Source: Pseudofabraea citricarpa
Taxonomy: Eukaryota > Ascomycota > Leotiomycetes > Helotiales > Dermateaceae
Assembly: GCA_029641185.1 (NCBI GenBank)
Contig: JAPWGK010000024.1
Coordinates: 604,768 to 668,767, forward strand
Direction: 5' to 3'
Length of the DNA stretch: 64,000 nt
Shown here piece by piece: positions 1 to 10,809 of this stretch. Position 1 is the stretch's first letter, and each line of letters starts with the position of its first letter. The translations under genes and the position numbers were made by a program. The notes below the pieces were generated by a model. The model was not told the origin of the DNA. It ran no database searches and saw only the letters and a list, made by a program, of their open reading frames with translations.

Positions 1-2007
1 AACGTGTTTCAATTGTGTATAAGGTTTGGTTGAGATAAAAAAAAAGAGATCCCCGGCGTATTCAGTCAAAATCGGGATGTGAAGGTCTTCCTCCCCCAAG
101 TCAAGAAGTGTTTTCGCTCTTTCCAATTTTACCTCTGCAGGCTGATAAAAAAGGTAAGGAATATTATCATGTTTGGAAAAGTTAGGCCTCAGTGCCATCA
201 ATGACCCGGTTGCCATTATTGTTTGAAGCAAAGTCCAATATTCCTCGTGGATATGGTCAAGACAAACATTGTTGATGTCTTCGGTGTTCTCGTTCTCGTA
301 TTGCGTAACAATCTCTGTAAGCAACCGCTGAGTATACTTGATTCTTAACCGCTCAATAAATATACGAAATTGAGAAAAGTTCGCCACAAAGCTCATTTTG
401 TGTTGCTCTGGGACTTGAAAAGTCTCATGCTGGAAGGTTCTGGGGTCCATTCCAGCCTCCATACCACTACTTAGCCACATATTAACAAGCTCCATAGCAT
501 CATCCACTTCTTTGTCGAAGGAGTTTCTAACGATCACTCTGGGTGATGATACAAGTGTTAATTCGGGACATTGTCTTTTTGATTTGAGGCGATCATAGCC
601 TTCAATTGCTATTTTGAAGGCGGTACGCATAAGCAAAGAAGCCTTCTGTTTTCTTTTCTTGGCAGTGGGCTTTAAATCTGCGGCTTGCTTGTCTCGATCA
701 TTTTGAAGTTCTTTTGAACATTCCCTCGGAGCGATTTGAGTCCGAGTCGTGAAATCCTCCATCTCAAAAGAGAAGATGTTAGAGCAAATAGATTTTGGGT
801 TTGCGACTTGATGAAATTGAATAGTGGCGCCTCTTTTTTGATTCCAGCTCCGCGGTACAAGGAGAATGTCCGTACTTGTGACAGTTACGGGAAACTCCAT
901 GGCAATAGGAGACTCCTGGAAGTCACATAATCCTTCACACATCATCTGCTCTATCGAACTGTAGACTGTACGGGTAGTCCTCATTAAAATCTCCCCAAGT
1001 TGTGTTGTTGCTTTCGATGACTTTTCATTTCTTATTATACTGTCTTCTTTATTCGTAGGAATCTTTCTAGAGGCTGGAGTTGATAGTTCTGCTATTCTCT
1101 GATCGATTGCAGATAATGCATGTTTCTGACTGCTCGTAAACTCATCAGTATCGCAGGTCCAATTCCGCGTGTCAAATTGTCCATCTTCCGCTGATGAATT
1201 GGTGCTAATCTCAGAAGTTGAAGGATCTTGGCATCTTTCCGACAGTTTTGGCAGAGTAGTTCGATGATCTGACAGTATGTAACGCATTACTGTCTCGACA
1301 TCGCTCATCATTTTCGTTATGTCGCCCTCGACCCGTAGCATGGCTTGGTCCTCCCGGTTTGCAAATCGGTTCGCAAGCTCATGTAAATAGAGATTTGTTT
1401 GATTGGTGATACTGTTAATTTCGTCCACTCTCCCTTCCATCCGGGAGATAATTGTTGCGGCTTCTGCATGGGAGGCGCTGAGTTCGTGGACGGACTCTAG
1501 TACCCTTTTGGAGACGACGAGAGTTTGGTTATGAGCAGATCTGATGGTGCCAAAAGTGGAATAATTAGCAAAGAGTTTGTTTTTGTAGAAATTATAGCCC
1601 TAAAGCTTTGAAACTCACGTATTTTGAAGATTTTGAAGATGCTTCGTTGCCTCTCGAAGTCTGCCCAGATATTTCGAGATTTTATCTCCATTTAAAGCCA
1701 TAGACAGCCTGGAGCCCCATTTCCTCGTCTTGGTTGCTTTATCTAACTCAGCGTACTTGTCGACTACATTTCGCAGCTTTTCGACAGCCTCATTGCAAAA
1801 GTCGAGCGCAGGTCGGTTCTCGTCGGCATCTAGGGTTACGTTCACAATCCGTTCAATTAGGCCCAACTCTGCTGCCAGGAGACGCAATTCTTTTGGGGCG
1901 TTGACTGCCTCCTCGAAGATGCCCCGAAGATAACTACAGCCTTGGAGGACCTGTCCGGCGAGCGAAACGACTGCGATAACGCCTCCAGCGGCTGCAAGGC
2001 CCTCCAT
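1..2007 (-). CDS. HeLo-like N-terminal domain protein, 3' end missing (runs off the left edge)
   Basis: Two exons: 2007-1619 and 1540 to the edge. The intron 1618-1541 has GTGAGT, a GCTAAT branch site and CAG. Exon 2 stays open for all 1,540 nt to base 1, giving at least 643 residues. Residues 1-125 (MEGLAAAGGVIAVVSLAGQV at the start) resemble the helical Helo_like_N/SesA-type domain found at the N-terminus of fungal STAND/NLR proteins and HET-S-related cell-death proteins. The following region is low in recognisable homology and has a basic KKRKQK stretch that could be a nuclear signal. I see no P-loop (GxxxxGKS/T) in the visible 643 residues, so a NACHT or NB-ARC domain, if any, lies beyond the window. 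It may instead be one of the many fungal proteins that carry only this N-domain. A role in incompatibility or immunity is inference from the domain. Confidence 0.72.
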
Positions 2008-2694
2008 GGTTATCGATATAACACAGCAAGGCGAGGAAATGGAATAGATAAGAAGACTCTCCGAGAGAAAGAGGAACCAATATATAAGACGAGAAGGGTG
2101 TATGGCTGTATGGGGGCTGAGCTGAGCTGAATGTGGCGGTGGTTTTCAGCATCGCGAAAGGCATAAGGTAATTGGATACTTTCAAGAATACCTTGCTTAC
2201 GTATACAGGAGGCATTGTCACAGCCTGAGTCTTGTGTAACACGCATTATTTCCTCATGAAAATGTGTCACCTCTAAATCTATAACCCAAACGAGGCTATA
2301 ATTTTTGATCATGTAGAATGAAGTATAGGTTCCTTATGATCCAGGTGTGCCGCTAACAGCTTGAAAGCACCAGGTTTCCAAAAGGCACCAATTGGTGCGA
2401 AAATAAGTCAAGGAAAGCTTTCCAAAATTTCACCCAGAATAGCACATACAATATAAATCATCTTTTTTCTGAACTTTCAGAGCGTGTAGCTATAGTGAAG
2501 CCAGCAACTATCACGGGTCTTGAAATTGGCTCGCTTAATTTGAGACAGACCAAGGGCGGTTGAATAATCTTTCCCCTTTGTCTTTCCGTTCTTTTGGCTC
2601 TTAGATGCTAAGTGAGGAATGTCTCAATTCCTTTTTTAAAAATGATTATTAATTTTTACATCTAAATAAACAAAATCTTCCTTCCAAACGCTTA
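2008..2694. other. intergenic, promoter side of the HeLo-like gene
   Basis: 687 bp between the start of the HeLo-like gene and the stop codon of the GH79 gene (both minus strand). Short open frames here (around 1934-2312) have no codon or domain signal and lack a sensible start. The stretch 2600-2680 is T/A rich and may hold the GH79 3' untranslated region. No repeat or RNA gene recognised. Confidence 0.5.
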
Positions 2695-4904
2695 TCAGAA
2701 ATTCAAAATCACAGCACTGCTATCGACAACCGAGACTTGGATCTCTCCATTTACAACAAGTACTGTTTCATCAACAGTGACATTCGGTAGCCTCACAGGG
2801 CGCCCTTCATCAAGATCATACTCATATGACCAGCCATCCCACGTAATGCCCGTTCGCACATCGCTCCCATTCGCCAGCAATCTCTGAATGCCGACTTCTT
2901 TCCCGTCCTTCAAATCTAGATTCAGGGTATATTTCCTGTGCGGCCGTGTTTGTTGCGTATCATTGGTAGTTGTGTTGTACGCCCTCAAATTTATTATGGC
3001 CACACGGGCCAGGGTCCCATCTGTGTACGCGGCATATGCAGCTTCGAACTCCGTTGGTAGACCAATACCAACGATGTGAGGAGTTTTCTCGGTGATATTC
3101 CCCATGAATGCTGCTACGGCTATGTTTCCATAATATGGCGGCAGGGTGGATATACTTGTGTTCGCCGTCGTTACAGGTTGCCAGCTGCTGTACCGAAAAT
3201 CGGTGCCTAGTTGCATGTGTACGCGGGAAAGTCCGAGGACTGCACAATAGAGCATGTAATCCATGGTCCAAAGTGCATTTCCGAATACATTCAGGAGACC
3301 CGTTGGACCTAAATTGTTGCTTGTCAGGGAGTTGGCTTCATCGAGAACCATAGGGATCTGAGTGGTAGGTTCTATATAATGTAAGTCCGTGTTTGAAAGA
3401 CACTGTTGTGGGAACTTACCAAGAGGGTTAACTAGAGTGGCGTTTGAGAGGTTAATAATCTCCTGTCTGAGTTGCGATCCGAGTCTGTCTACCACCGAAG
3501 TATGATTCATCAGCGTTCCTTGAAGGGAAGCGCCTTCTTCTCTGGTGTCACCCATATAGCTGTATGATGGTCAGTAAAAAATTTGATACCAGATTAGTCG
3601 CTACTCACTGATGCATTGTGATTAGTTTTATTGTGCCGTTTTCGTTGAGACCATTTTCGAAGGTGGCAACAGGACTGAATCCCCTGTATGCATATGATGG
3701 TCCAACATATCCATACAATCCATCAGCGGTGAGATTCGGACAAGATGAAGTAAGCTCTTGCTCGATAGCTGATGTTCCGTTTTTCCATTCATCAAGAAAG
3801 TCTGTATAACCCCAGTCTCCTGTTCTTAAAATCCGTGCCGGACTTGTTGTGTATAAATCAGCTTCGTTGCTATACTCCCACCAAAGCAAGTTTCCATTCT
3901 GCAGTGCTTGACACGCCAGAGGAATTGTTTCAATCAACGACTGCCAGCCCAATGGAGTGTTAGCAAGACCCATGTTGAAGCCGTGAATGAATTTCACATC
4001 AGGCCAGGTGTTGTACGATTCAAAGTACGAAGGTCCAATGGTGACATATGTAGGATAGTTCTGAGTTGCAGTATAGTTGTAGGTTGCGTCAACTGCAACC
4101 GGGAGTGAAGAGTTGTATAAGGCATAATCCTGAGTGTTCCCACCGACTCGGATGATAGGTTTGGTGCCACTGATATTACCAATATTATTTAGCAAATTGT
4201 CAGAAAAGCTATTTGGTGATGTTGCATTGCCTAAATATCATATTAGCATTCAATTTCAGTACAGGAAATTCCAAACAGTTACCTGCAAAATCAGGAAAGA
4301 AGGCAAACTCGATTGCAAAACTAACAAATGCTTCCAGCACTGGCGGGAAGCTATTTGTAGGCACCGTTGACGTGCTTAGCTTCATTGTATGAGTGCTATT
4401 GCCTGAATGACTAGATTTTTCTTGGTTCTTGCTTTTTCTTTGTAGAGTGAAAAGAATCGCCAGCACTATTGCCATAGCAAGTAACAATGCCCCAATTGTG
4501 GTTGCTGCTGTGATCAAAGGACGAGCTATTGCGCTGTCAAAAAGCACCGAAAGCCATCGCCTTGGTTCAAATACGCAATTTCTATGTCTCTATACCACGT
4601 ATTAGCCCAGCGACCTTTCTGATACAGCTGAAAATCATGAGAAGGGAAGTCGATGTTTGTTATCACGTGACGTATATAACTCTCTACCACCGTTTTGAGG
4701 TGAAGGGGACGGTAACGAAAGAGCTATCGGAAGTGCAACAAAAGACAGACCTACTGAGTTTGTATCAGAGTTGGTTTTATTATTGGTTATAGCAGCTTCG
4801 TCACTCCCTGCAGCCCCAACCACATTGGGACCTGGCGTTGTGGTTTGTGATGGCATGGGTGATGCCAGAGGGAATTCATCTCTTGAAGTTGAGCGCGTTC
4901 CCAT
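2695..4904 (-). CDS. GH79-family glycoside hydrolase (beta-glucuronidase-like) with N-terminal membrane anchor
   Basis: Rebuilt as five exons: 4904-4755, 4589-4283, 4230-3609, 3559-3420 and 3371-2695, all in phase, giving 631 residues. The core matches fungal GH79 enzymes, which remove glucuronic acid from glycans: FPDFAG, a DNLLNNIG helix, RVGGNTQDYA, SNEADLY with the expected acid/base Glu275, HHYMG near 359, and VLDEANSL with the expected nucleophile Glu418. A C-terminal beta-domain follows. The N-terminus is unusual: 50 polar Ser/Thr-rich residues, a basic stretch, then one hydrophobic segment (about 74-99) ending in LQRK, and no cleavable signal peptide. This predicts a type II membrane protein with the catalytic domain outside. 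The first intron (165 nt) and the start are the least certain parts; no ATG precedes the hydrophobic segment in its own exon. The 48-nt intron 3419-3372 has no stop and keeps frame, so it could be retained. Confidence 0.82.
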
Positions 4905-6658
4905 TGTCGTGAGAGGACTCGTTGCGCAATCAAAAGCTATAGAGAGCGATGCACTCTTTGCAGAATGGAGGAGAAGCCCATCCACTACTCAGCCGAGTGG
5001 GGTCGTAAATGTAAATTCAGAATTGCAGATCGCCATGGGAGATGTTGTGGTCGTCGAGTCCTGCAATGTATCATGATCAAGGAAATCAAAAATGTGTGAT
5101 TTGCTTGACTCGCTATTACCCCAGATACAATCTCTTTTCGGCCCTTTTTTACACTCTGATTTATTCTTGTCGTCCCGTTGCGCCTGCGACCGTTGCCTTG
5201 GCACGTCTGTTTCAGGGGTTGAAAAACCGTGAACCCTGACTCTTAGGCACGTGAAGCTCCACAATAGAATTTCACATCACTTGACGTTCAAGCAGATTTG
5301 TCAAGTCTTGAAAAACAGAGATGTTTCTCGATGCAGTACTACTTGTATATGAAAATGGGTGATGAGCAATATAGGTTTCTGTCCTTCAAATAAGTCAAGC
5401 GACGCATGTTTTAGAGGCATGTCTCTACCACCAAGAATATATAAAGGTTGATCAAACAAAACGCTCTACAAGTTCAGATTTGACACAGCAGGCATCTTCA
5501 GTGTGTGATGTTTGTGTTTCCAGTCCGGTTTGCTTTGCAAGTATGTTAAATTCTCGACCTACTTTCCCTCGCTTAACCCGTCTTTATTTATTAGCCTGAG
5601 TGAAGTAAGCACTTAACACTCACACACCAACATAGCAGACGCAATGAGGTTGCTCCTCCTCAAGGCTGAAGAGGGGGTCTAGAACACAAGATCACAATCT
5701 CACAAGGTACCAAAGCTTTTTTTAGTCTTACCGGACGTTTTAGTGCGCGATTGCTTGACGACCCGTTGAGTTTGCCGAGTCTTCGGGATAATGAGCAAGT
5801 AATCAACAGGTTACGAATTGTTGAGCTGAATGATTGTAGACAAATTAAAAATTATCACAAGTCAAATTATACTCCATCGTTACCTATCGCCATTCGTTTA
5901 TTCGTCCCGAACCAAAAAATGAAGACACAACATGGCTCTAGGAAGGAACAATTCCCAAAAATTTTGTTGCGTGCTAAGACCAAGCCCTTCCCCTTTCAAA
6001 CGCCCCAAAGTAAAATCTGGGGCTTTCCTACCTTTTCCTATCTTTACCTGTCTATCGTTTCCGAATTCTTTTCAAGTCACTCTTTCTCGATCTTGCTTCC
6101 AATAACATCTTGGAGCTTCCACCACCTTAATTATCATAATATCGAACCATCCATCTCTTTAATTCCTTATGCATGAAGCCCCACAAGAGCACACGACTAG
6201 GTATCTAGGCACAAACCCTACATCACTCTGAGTGTGTCGACAACTCAAATCATGTACACCGAATCGAGCCGTAGCTTCCTGTCAGAACATCGCGCTAAAT
6301 TCAATACGTCTACTTCGCACCTTCCAGACCTCAACACTTCAGAGCGTTGTAACAGGAAAAGAAAGCGCACCAGAGCCATTGCCAGTACTTAAGTTGTTAT
6401 CTCCGCTACAAGAGCTTTTCTTCTTCAAAGCACTCTCTCAATCAGTTCATTCAATTCAAACATCCTATTTCAATCCTTCTACAGCGGTTAGAAGGATATC
6501 AAGTCGACCAAGAGCTCACCTCACTTCTTCCTCGTTCCTCAAATCAACACGACGTAACAACAACACAGAGCTTGGCAGCAGCACAGTACGCCAGCAAAGC
6601 AAAAGAAAGAGCAAAAGCAAGAGCAAGAGCAAGAATCAGACCCAGAACCAAAGCCGAA
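4905..6658. other. long divergent intergenic region
   Basis: 1.75 kb between the divergent GH79 and double-psi barrel genes. Open frames at 4989-5264, 5751-6176 and 6232-6750 do not begin with a well-placed ATG and have unnatural composition; I treat them as chance. A CACGTG E-box core lies at about 5250. The last 100 bases before the barrel gene are a purine-rich imperfect hexamer repeat of the type (AAGAGC)n, about 6597-6640, probably 5' untranslated. Confidence 0.45.
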
Positions 6659-7288
6659 ATGCACGTATCACAATTCATCCTTCTGCTATGCTGGCTCAGC
6701 CTAGCAAGCAGCCTAGCAATGCATGCAGGCGAGCAGGTAGGAGCACTTAGACCAAGGCCGAGTATAGGAAGGCAAGAAAGCAAGCCAACGACAGGCCGTT
6801 CTTTCCGACGGGTGCACGCCGCGGGCCAACGATTAGGATCACAGTCACAGACACGGGCACGGGCACGGTTACAAGTGTCGAGAGCGACGTCGCCGTCGTT
6901 GTCGCCGAGACAGACGTGCCCGCAGCACATCCACAGCGAGCAGAAGACGACGTATTACTTTGCCGGCACGGACCCGAACCAGATCACGGCGTGCGGCGCG
7001 CGCTACGACACGGCCGGCATGACGACGGCTATCACGACGCTGCTCGCGGATGAGATCGGCGGCATGGCCAATGCCTGCGGGAGGAGTATCGTCGTGGTGG
7101 ATGCCGAGACGGGCAGCCGCGTGCAGGTTACTATCACGGATGCCAATGTCACTCTCGAGCGTGGGAAGTATGCTCTGGATGTGACGCCCACGGCGTACGA
7201 GGCACTGGGTGGGCATACGGTGGGCCCGGATATGGGCACGAGGGATATCACTTGGTATCTGGTTGATGAGGTGCAGAATTGCTTTTAG
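6659..7288 (+). CDS. small secreted double-psi beta-barrel (RlpA/expansin-like) protein
   Basis: Single-exon reading of 209 residues. I chose the ATG at 6659 because it opens a clear signal peptide (MHVSQFILLLCWLSLASSLA); the frame extends upstream, but only into a basic, repeat-encoded stretch. Residues about 95-206 look like a double-psi beta-barrel: YYFAGTDPNQ, the CGARYD start of the barrel, NACGRSIVV and VTITDANV, ending DITWYLVDE. Two cysteines in the barrel could pair. Proteins of this type are secreted, often wall-associated or effector-like, with no demonstrated enzyme activity. The stretch between signal peptide and barrel (about 25-95) is Arg/Ser-rich in this frame. Another frame over 6793-6950 reads as a more natural Thr/Val-rich linker, so a missed intron or a one-base sequence error is possible. 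The barrel and signal peptide are secure; the linker is not. Confidence 0.68.
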   Translation: MHVSQFILLLCWLSLASSLAMHAGEQVGALRPRPSIGRQESKPTTGRSFRRVHAAGQRLGSQSQTRARARLQVSRATSPSLSPRQTCPQHIHSEQKTTYYFAGTDPNQITACGARYDTAGMTTAITTLLADEIGGMANACGRSIVVVDAETGSRVQVTITDANVTLERGKYALDVTPTAYEALGGHTVGPDMGTRDITWYLVDEVQNCF

Positions 7289-7505
7289 ACTGGTCTTGGT
7301 TGTGGTTGTGGTCGTAGTCTGGAAGTTCATTGGAGATTAATTTCATAATTCTTTATACAGAGAGATTCCTCAGTTATTCAAGGTTCTAATCCTCCTCCTT
7401 CTTGAGACGCGTAAATATATATGTATATACAAGAATTCCGAACCGACGGTATTCCTCCAACTAGAGTGAAATGATACGGACTTGATTCGACAAACACATC
7501 CCGTT

Positions 7506-9424
7506 CTAGTGTGCAAATCTGAAATCTAATCTTCGCGATCCCGTCAAGCGGCAGGTCGTCTTGTATTCGCGCTGCTCGTCGGCACTCATTGCGTTCCAGA
7601 CCTTCTCGCGTCGCTTATTTTTGGTGACGTAGTAGACCTTTGTGGAGAGGAAGACCAAGATGCTGAGAAGATTGATGACGATCAAGATAGTGTTACCGCG
7701 GTGGTAAAGAGGTTTGTCGTCGGTACGGTATATGAAATTCGAACAGATATTTCCCAGCTGAACAGCCATGTTATAGAACGCTGCAGATACGGAACGTGCT
7801 CCCACCTGGTGATAGTTAGTGTTGACTCTATTTAGAAAGGAATACCATGCTTACATTATTACTGTTCTTACTGGTCCATCCTACAAGAATCGCGTGACAG
7901 TAGGGGTATGACAGCAAGACAGTAGTAAGAGCATATGTTTTCCAAGGATGTGTAACACCAACACCTGGCCAGAAGCGCAGGGCGATGACGCAAGGAAGCG
8001 TCCACAAAGGCTGAAGCATAGAAACAAGAGTTCTCTCATTCGTGCGTTCAGAGATTTGTGTAATAATCAAAAGAGTCATGATGTGGAAAGCTGAGGCAGG
8101 AATCGTAAGAAGATTCGTTTTGAATGTGCTGAAGCCGAGCGATTTCAATGTAAGAGTGAGGTAGCTGTTTGGCGGGGATTGTGGGATGAAAGCGACAAGG
8201 CCGATAGCGTACAATGGCCAAAGATCATAATCTTTAGCTGCCTCCCAAAGTCGGCGGGGAGTAATTGCTTGACGGTTGTGCATGTCTCCTTTCGAAGGAT
8301 CGTCACGAAGAACACGGTTCACGACAATGGTGATTTCGCGCTCTGTAAACCAGCCCTTTGGGCGATACCAAGCCTTAGTTTGGACAGCAGATGCCTAGAT
8401 GATTTAGCAGGTATAATTGAGAACAGAAGTATTGGAACTTACCGGCATCAAGAACCACGAGAAAGCTCCCACAGTGAAGGTGATAAGCCCTTCGATCAGG
8501 AAGAGCCATCTCCATCCAGCCCAACCGGCAACACCTCGCATGTGTAGAAGAGCAAAAGCAAGAATAGAGGTAATAATTGTTGTCATGCTAAGAGTTGTCC
8601 AGAAGAAGCTCAGGCGAGTTGGCAGTTCTCTAGAAGTGTAGAAGTAGGATAACCATAGAACAATATCGGGAATGAAACCACCTTCCAGTAAACCAAGCAT
8701 ACTTCGCGTAGCTAAGAAGCCAGAGCGATTGGTGATAGCGCATTGAGAAATAGCAACAATTGACCAGAGACAGATTTGCATTGGAATCCATCGATCGGGA
8801 CCGATTTTCTTTGAAACAAGCTGAGATGGAAGTTCTGCCAACAAAAACGAGAAAAGGAAGACAACGTTTCCAAAATTGTAGTCTTGAAAGCAATTAGCAT
8901 GAGAAAAACAATATCCCTAGGAGAATAAAGTGCTTACCGTTTGTTGTCAGGTTCAAATCGTCCAACATGTTATCTGACACTGCTTGTGTTAGATTTCCAC
9001 GATCGACCTGGAGGCCAAAAAACATGACACACTATACAAACATGTTAGAATAGTCCTAGAAACCCGGGGAGAATTTTTGACTTACAGCCCAGAGGCATAC
9101 GTGCCAATCCAATTTTCGGATGATTTTCTTTTCCTCCTCCTCGGACCAAGTTGCTTTAGGGTCGAAGTAGGCACGGCACTCATACTCGGCATTTTCATAT
9201 GCTTCAGTCCAATGTGCCGCAGTATCTGGGTCTAGGAAAGGATTCTTCTTGAAGTCTGCCCCGTCTTCGTCGGAATCCGAACCAGAGTGACCGAAGAGGC
9301 CATCTTTGGGTGGTGAAGCATCAGCATCGAAAGTAGTCGCGGCTTGGTAATCCAAGCCTTTGGCGCTGTGCTCGCCAGAAAGCTTAGTCGACTCGCCAGG
9401 CGTGGCTGTTTCCTTGGTGGACAT
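7506..9424 (-). CDS. MFS permease, anion:cation symporter family (Dal5/Soa1-like)
   Basis: Five exons: 9424-9086, 9031-8938, 8882-8443, 8394-7855 and 7805-7506, giving 570 residues with every junction in phase. The ATG at 9424 starts a long acidic cytoplasmic N-terminus. The transporter part has the features of the fungal ACS family: LDWHVCLWA before the first helix, VDRGNLTQAVSDNM after it, LLEGGFIPDIVLWLSYFY in the first half, GWRWLFLIEG, and NNVGARSVSAAFYNMAVQLG in the late helices. The family moves organic anions such as allantoate, nicotinate, pantothenate, cysteine or sulfonates across the plasma membrane. Substrate cannot be read from the sequence. Its position next to a TauD dioxygenase and an arylsulfatase makes a sulfur compound (as for yeast Soa1) the most economical guess. 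Confidence 0.9.
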
Positions 9425-10809
9425 TGTGGCAGAAACCAAGAAGGGGACCAAGACGTGCTAGTGTTGTACAAGACCTGAGCGGTTCTTGGAGAGCAGATAA
9501 CCTATCTCTTATGTAGCTCGGCAAGGAAAAAAACTCTGTATGTCGTGATCATCTATTTCCATGAGCCTTGCAAGACAGATGGAAGGATAACGCCACTGGA
9601 GAGATTGTTCCAATCTTTATGAGATCCTCTACCCCAGCAGCATGGTTCCACACCCTCACGTTCTTCCTGTGCATGGCTGCAAGAAGAAGGATCTGGAGCG
9701 GGGAAGACACCTGCCAGGGTAGTGTAATGGGATGCGAGGCCACTTAGTCGGTCCGTCGGTACTCGCTTGCCCAATGAAAGTGAGAAGCCGGATACATATG
9801 TTGCATGTCCTACGGAGGTGAACGACTTGCAAAGCAAGGTCTCGGAATGACATATAAAATGGGATACTCTCCACTGATTCTCCAGTGGAATTTGGCATCG
9901 CTAAGGTCCATCGTCGCGTTCTCTGGAGCGAGAATTTACCGGTAAGTACAGGAAGAGTGAATCTCCGAATTCGTCATTCGGCTCTGTATGAAGTGATAGC
10001 TGCAGCCGATGAAAGTCCCATTCGAGGCGATAAACGGAAGGGAGAAGCACCAAAGCCCAAATCCAGGCCTGCTATAACAGCTAGATGTAATCGGATCCTC
10101 TAAGCCTTCGGAGGAAGTTAGCCTATAGGGCGTTTCTCGAAGACAGCAAAACGAAATAAAAAATACCGAGAGAGATGAGGCAATATCAACCACAATTGGC
10201 GACATGCTAATTGGCGCAAGCCTCAAGCCTTCAAGGACCTTGCCTACAGAATCTTTATCGGAGCTCCCTTATCTCTGTTCTATGAACCCAATCTGAACAG
10301 CCCTAGGGAATAAGTTGCCAGAAAGGAAGGCTAGCGCATGAAAGATGGGCGATCTGAGATGTTGCGATTCCTCCCCTGCAATTCGTGATTTGAGCGACAG
10401 GAAAGCGGGTTCTCCCAGAACAGCCCAAAATCGTCGTAATAAAGAAGGGATCGAGGCCCCCACGCTGCGTACGGGTTGAAATACCGTAGTGAAACCGGTG
10501 GGTATTTTTCTAGTGCTTGTACATTGCAAGAAGAGTTCGACGTGGTCTAATAGCAGTGAGGTCAAGTCTGTTGAGATCCCAGAAAGTAAGACATAAGCGA
10601 TTGGACCGGGAGAATCTATATCAGGTGGTAGCTCAATAGCCAACGACAACGACATGCCTTTAGCATGATTGACCATCCACAACTCCCAAGTCGCTATGCT
10701 GACAATGAAACCCACCGATAATTGAAGTTTCAATGGTTTCCAGGCTAAGTGGAGAGGAGCAGGTTCTCCAAGTAATACAAATAAGTATATATTATTCATT
10801 ACTAACACC
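9425..10809. other. intergenic, upstream of the MFS permease and downstream of the dioxygenase
   Basis: 1.38 kb. It should contain the permease promoter and the 3' end of the dioxygenase transcript. The longest open frame (10269-10952, minus) overlaps the dioxygenase exon in another frame and resembles no family. No exact ATGRYRYCAT (CYS3/MetR) site was found by eye in the 500 bp before the permease start. Confidence 0.45.

Noticed and set aside
1934..2312. Overlapping minus-strand frames upstream of the HeLo-like gene
   Set aside because: Promoter-region chance frames partly overlapping the first exon; no homology.
5751..6750. Two plus-strand open frames (141 and 172 residues)
   Set aside because: Poor starts, Ser/Gln/Lys low-complexity from simple repeats, no recognisable product; more likely leader sequence of the barrel gene.
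8179..8547. 122-residue plus-strand frame inside the MFS permease
   Set aside because: Antisense shadow of well-supported permease exons and an intron.
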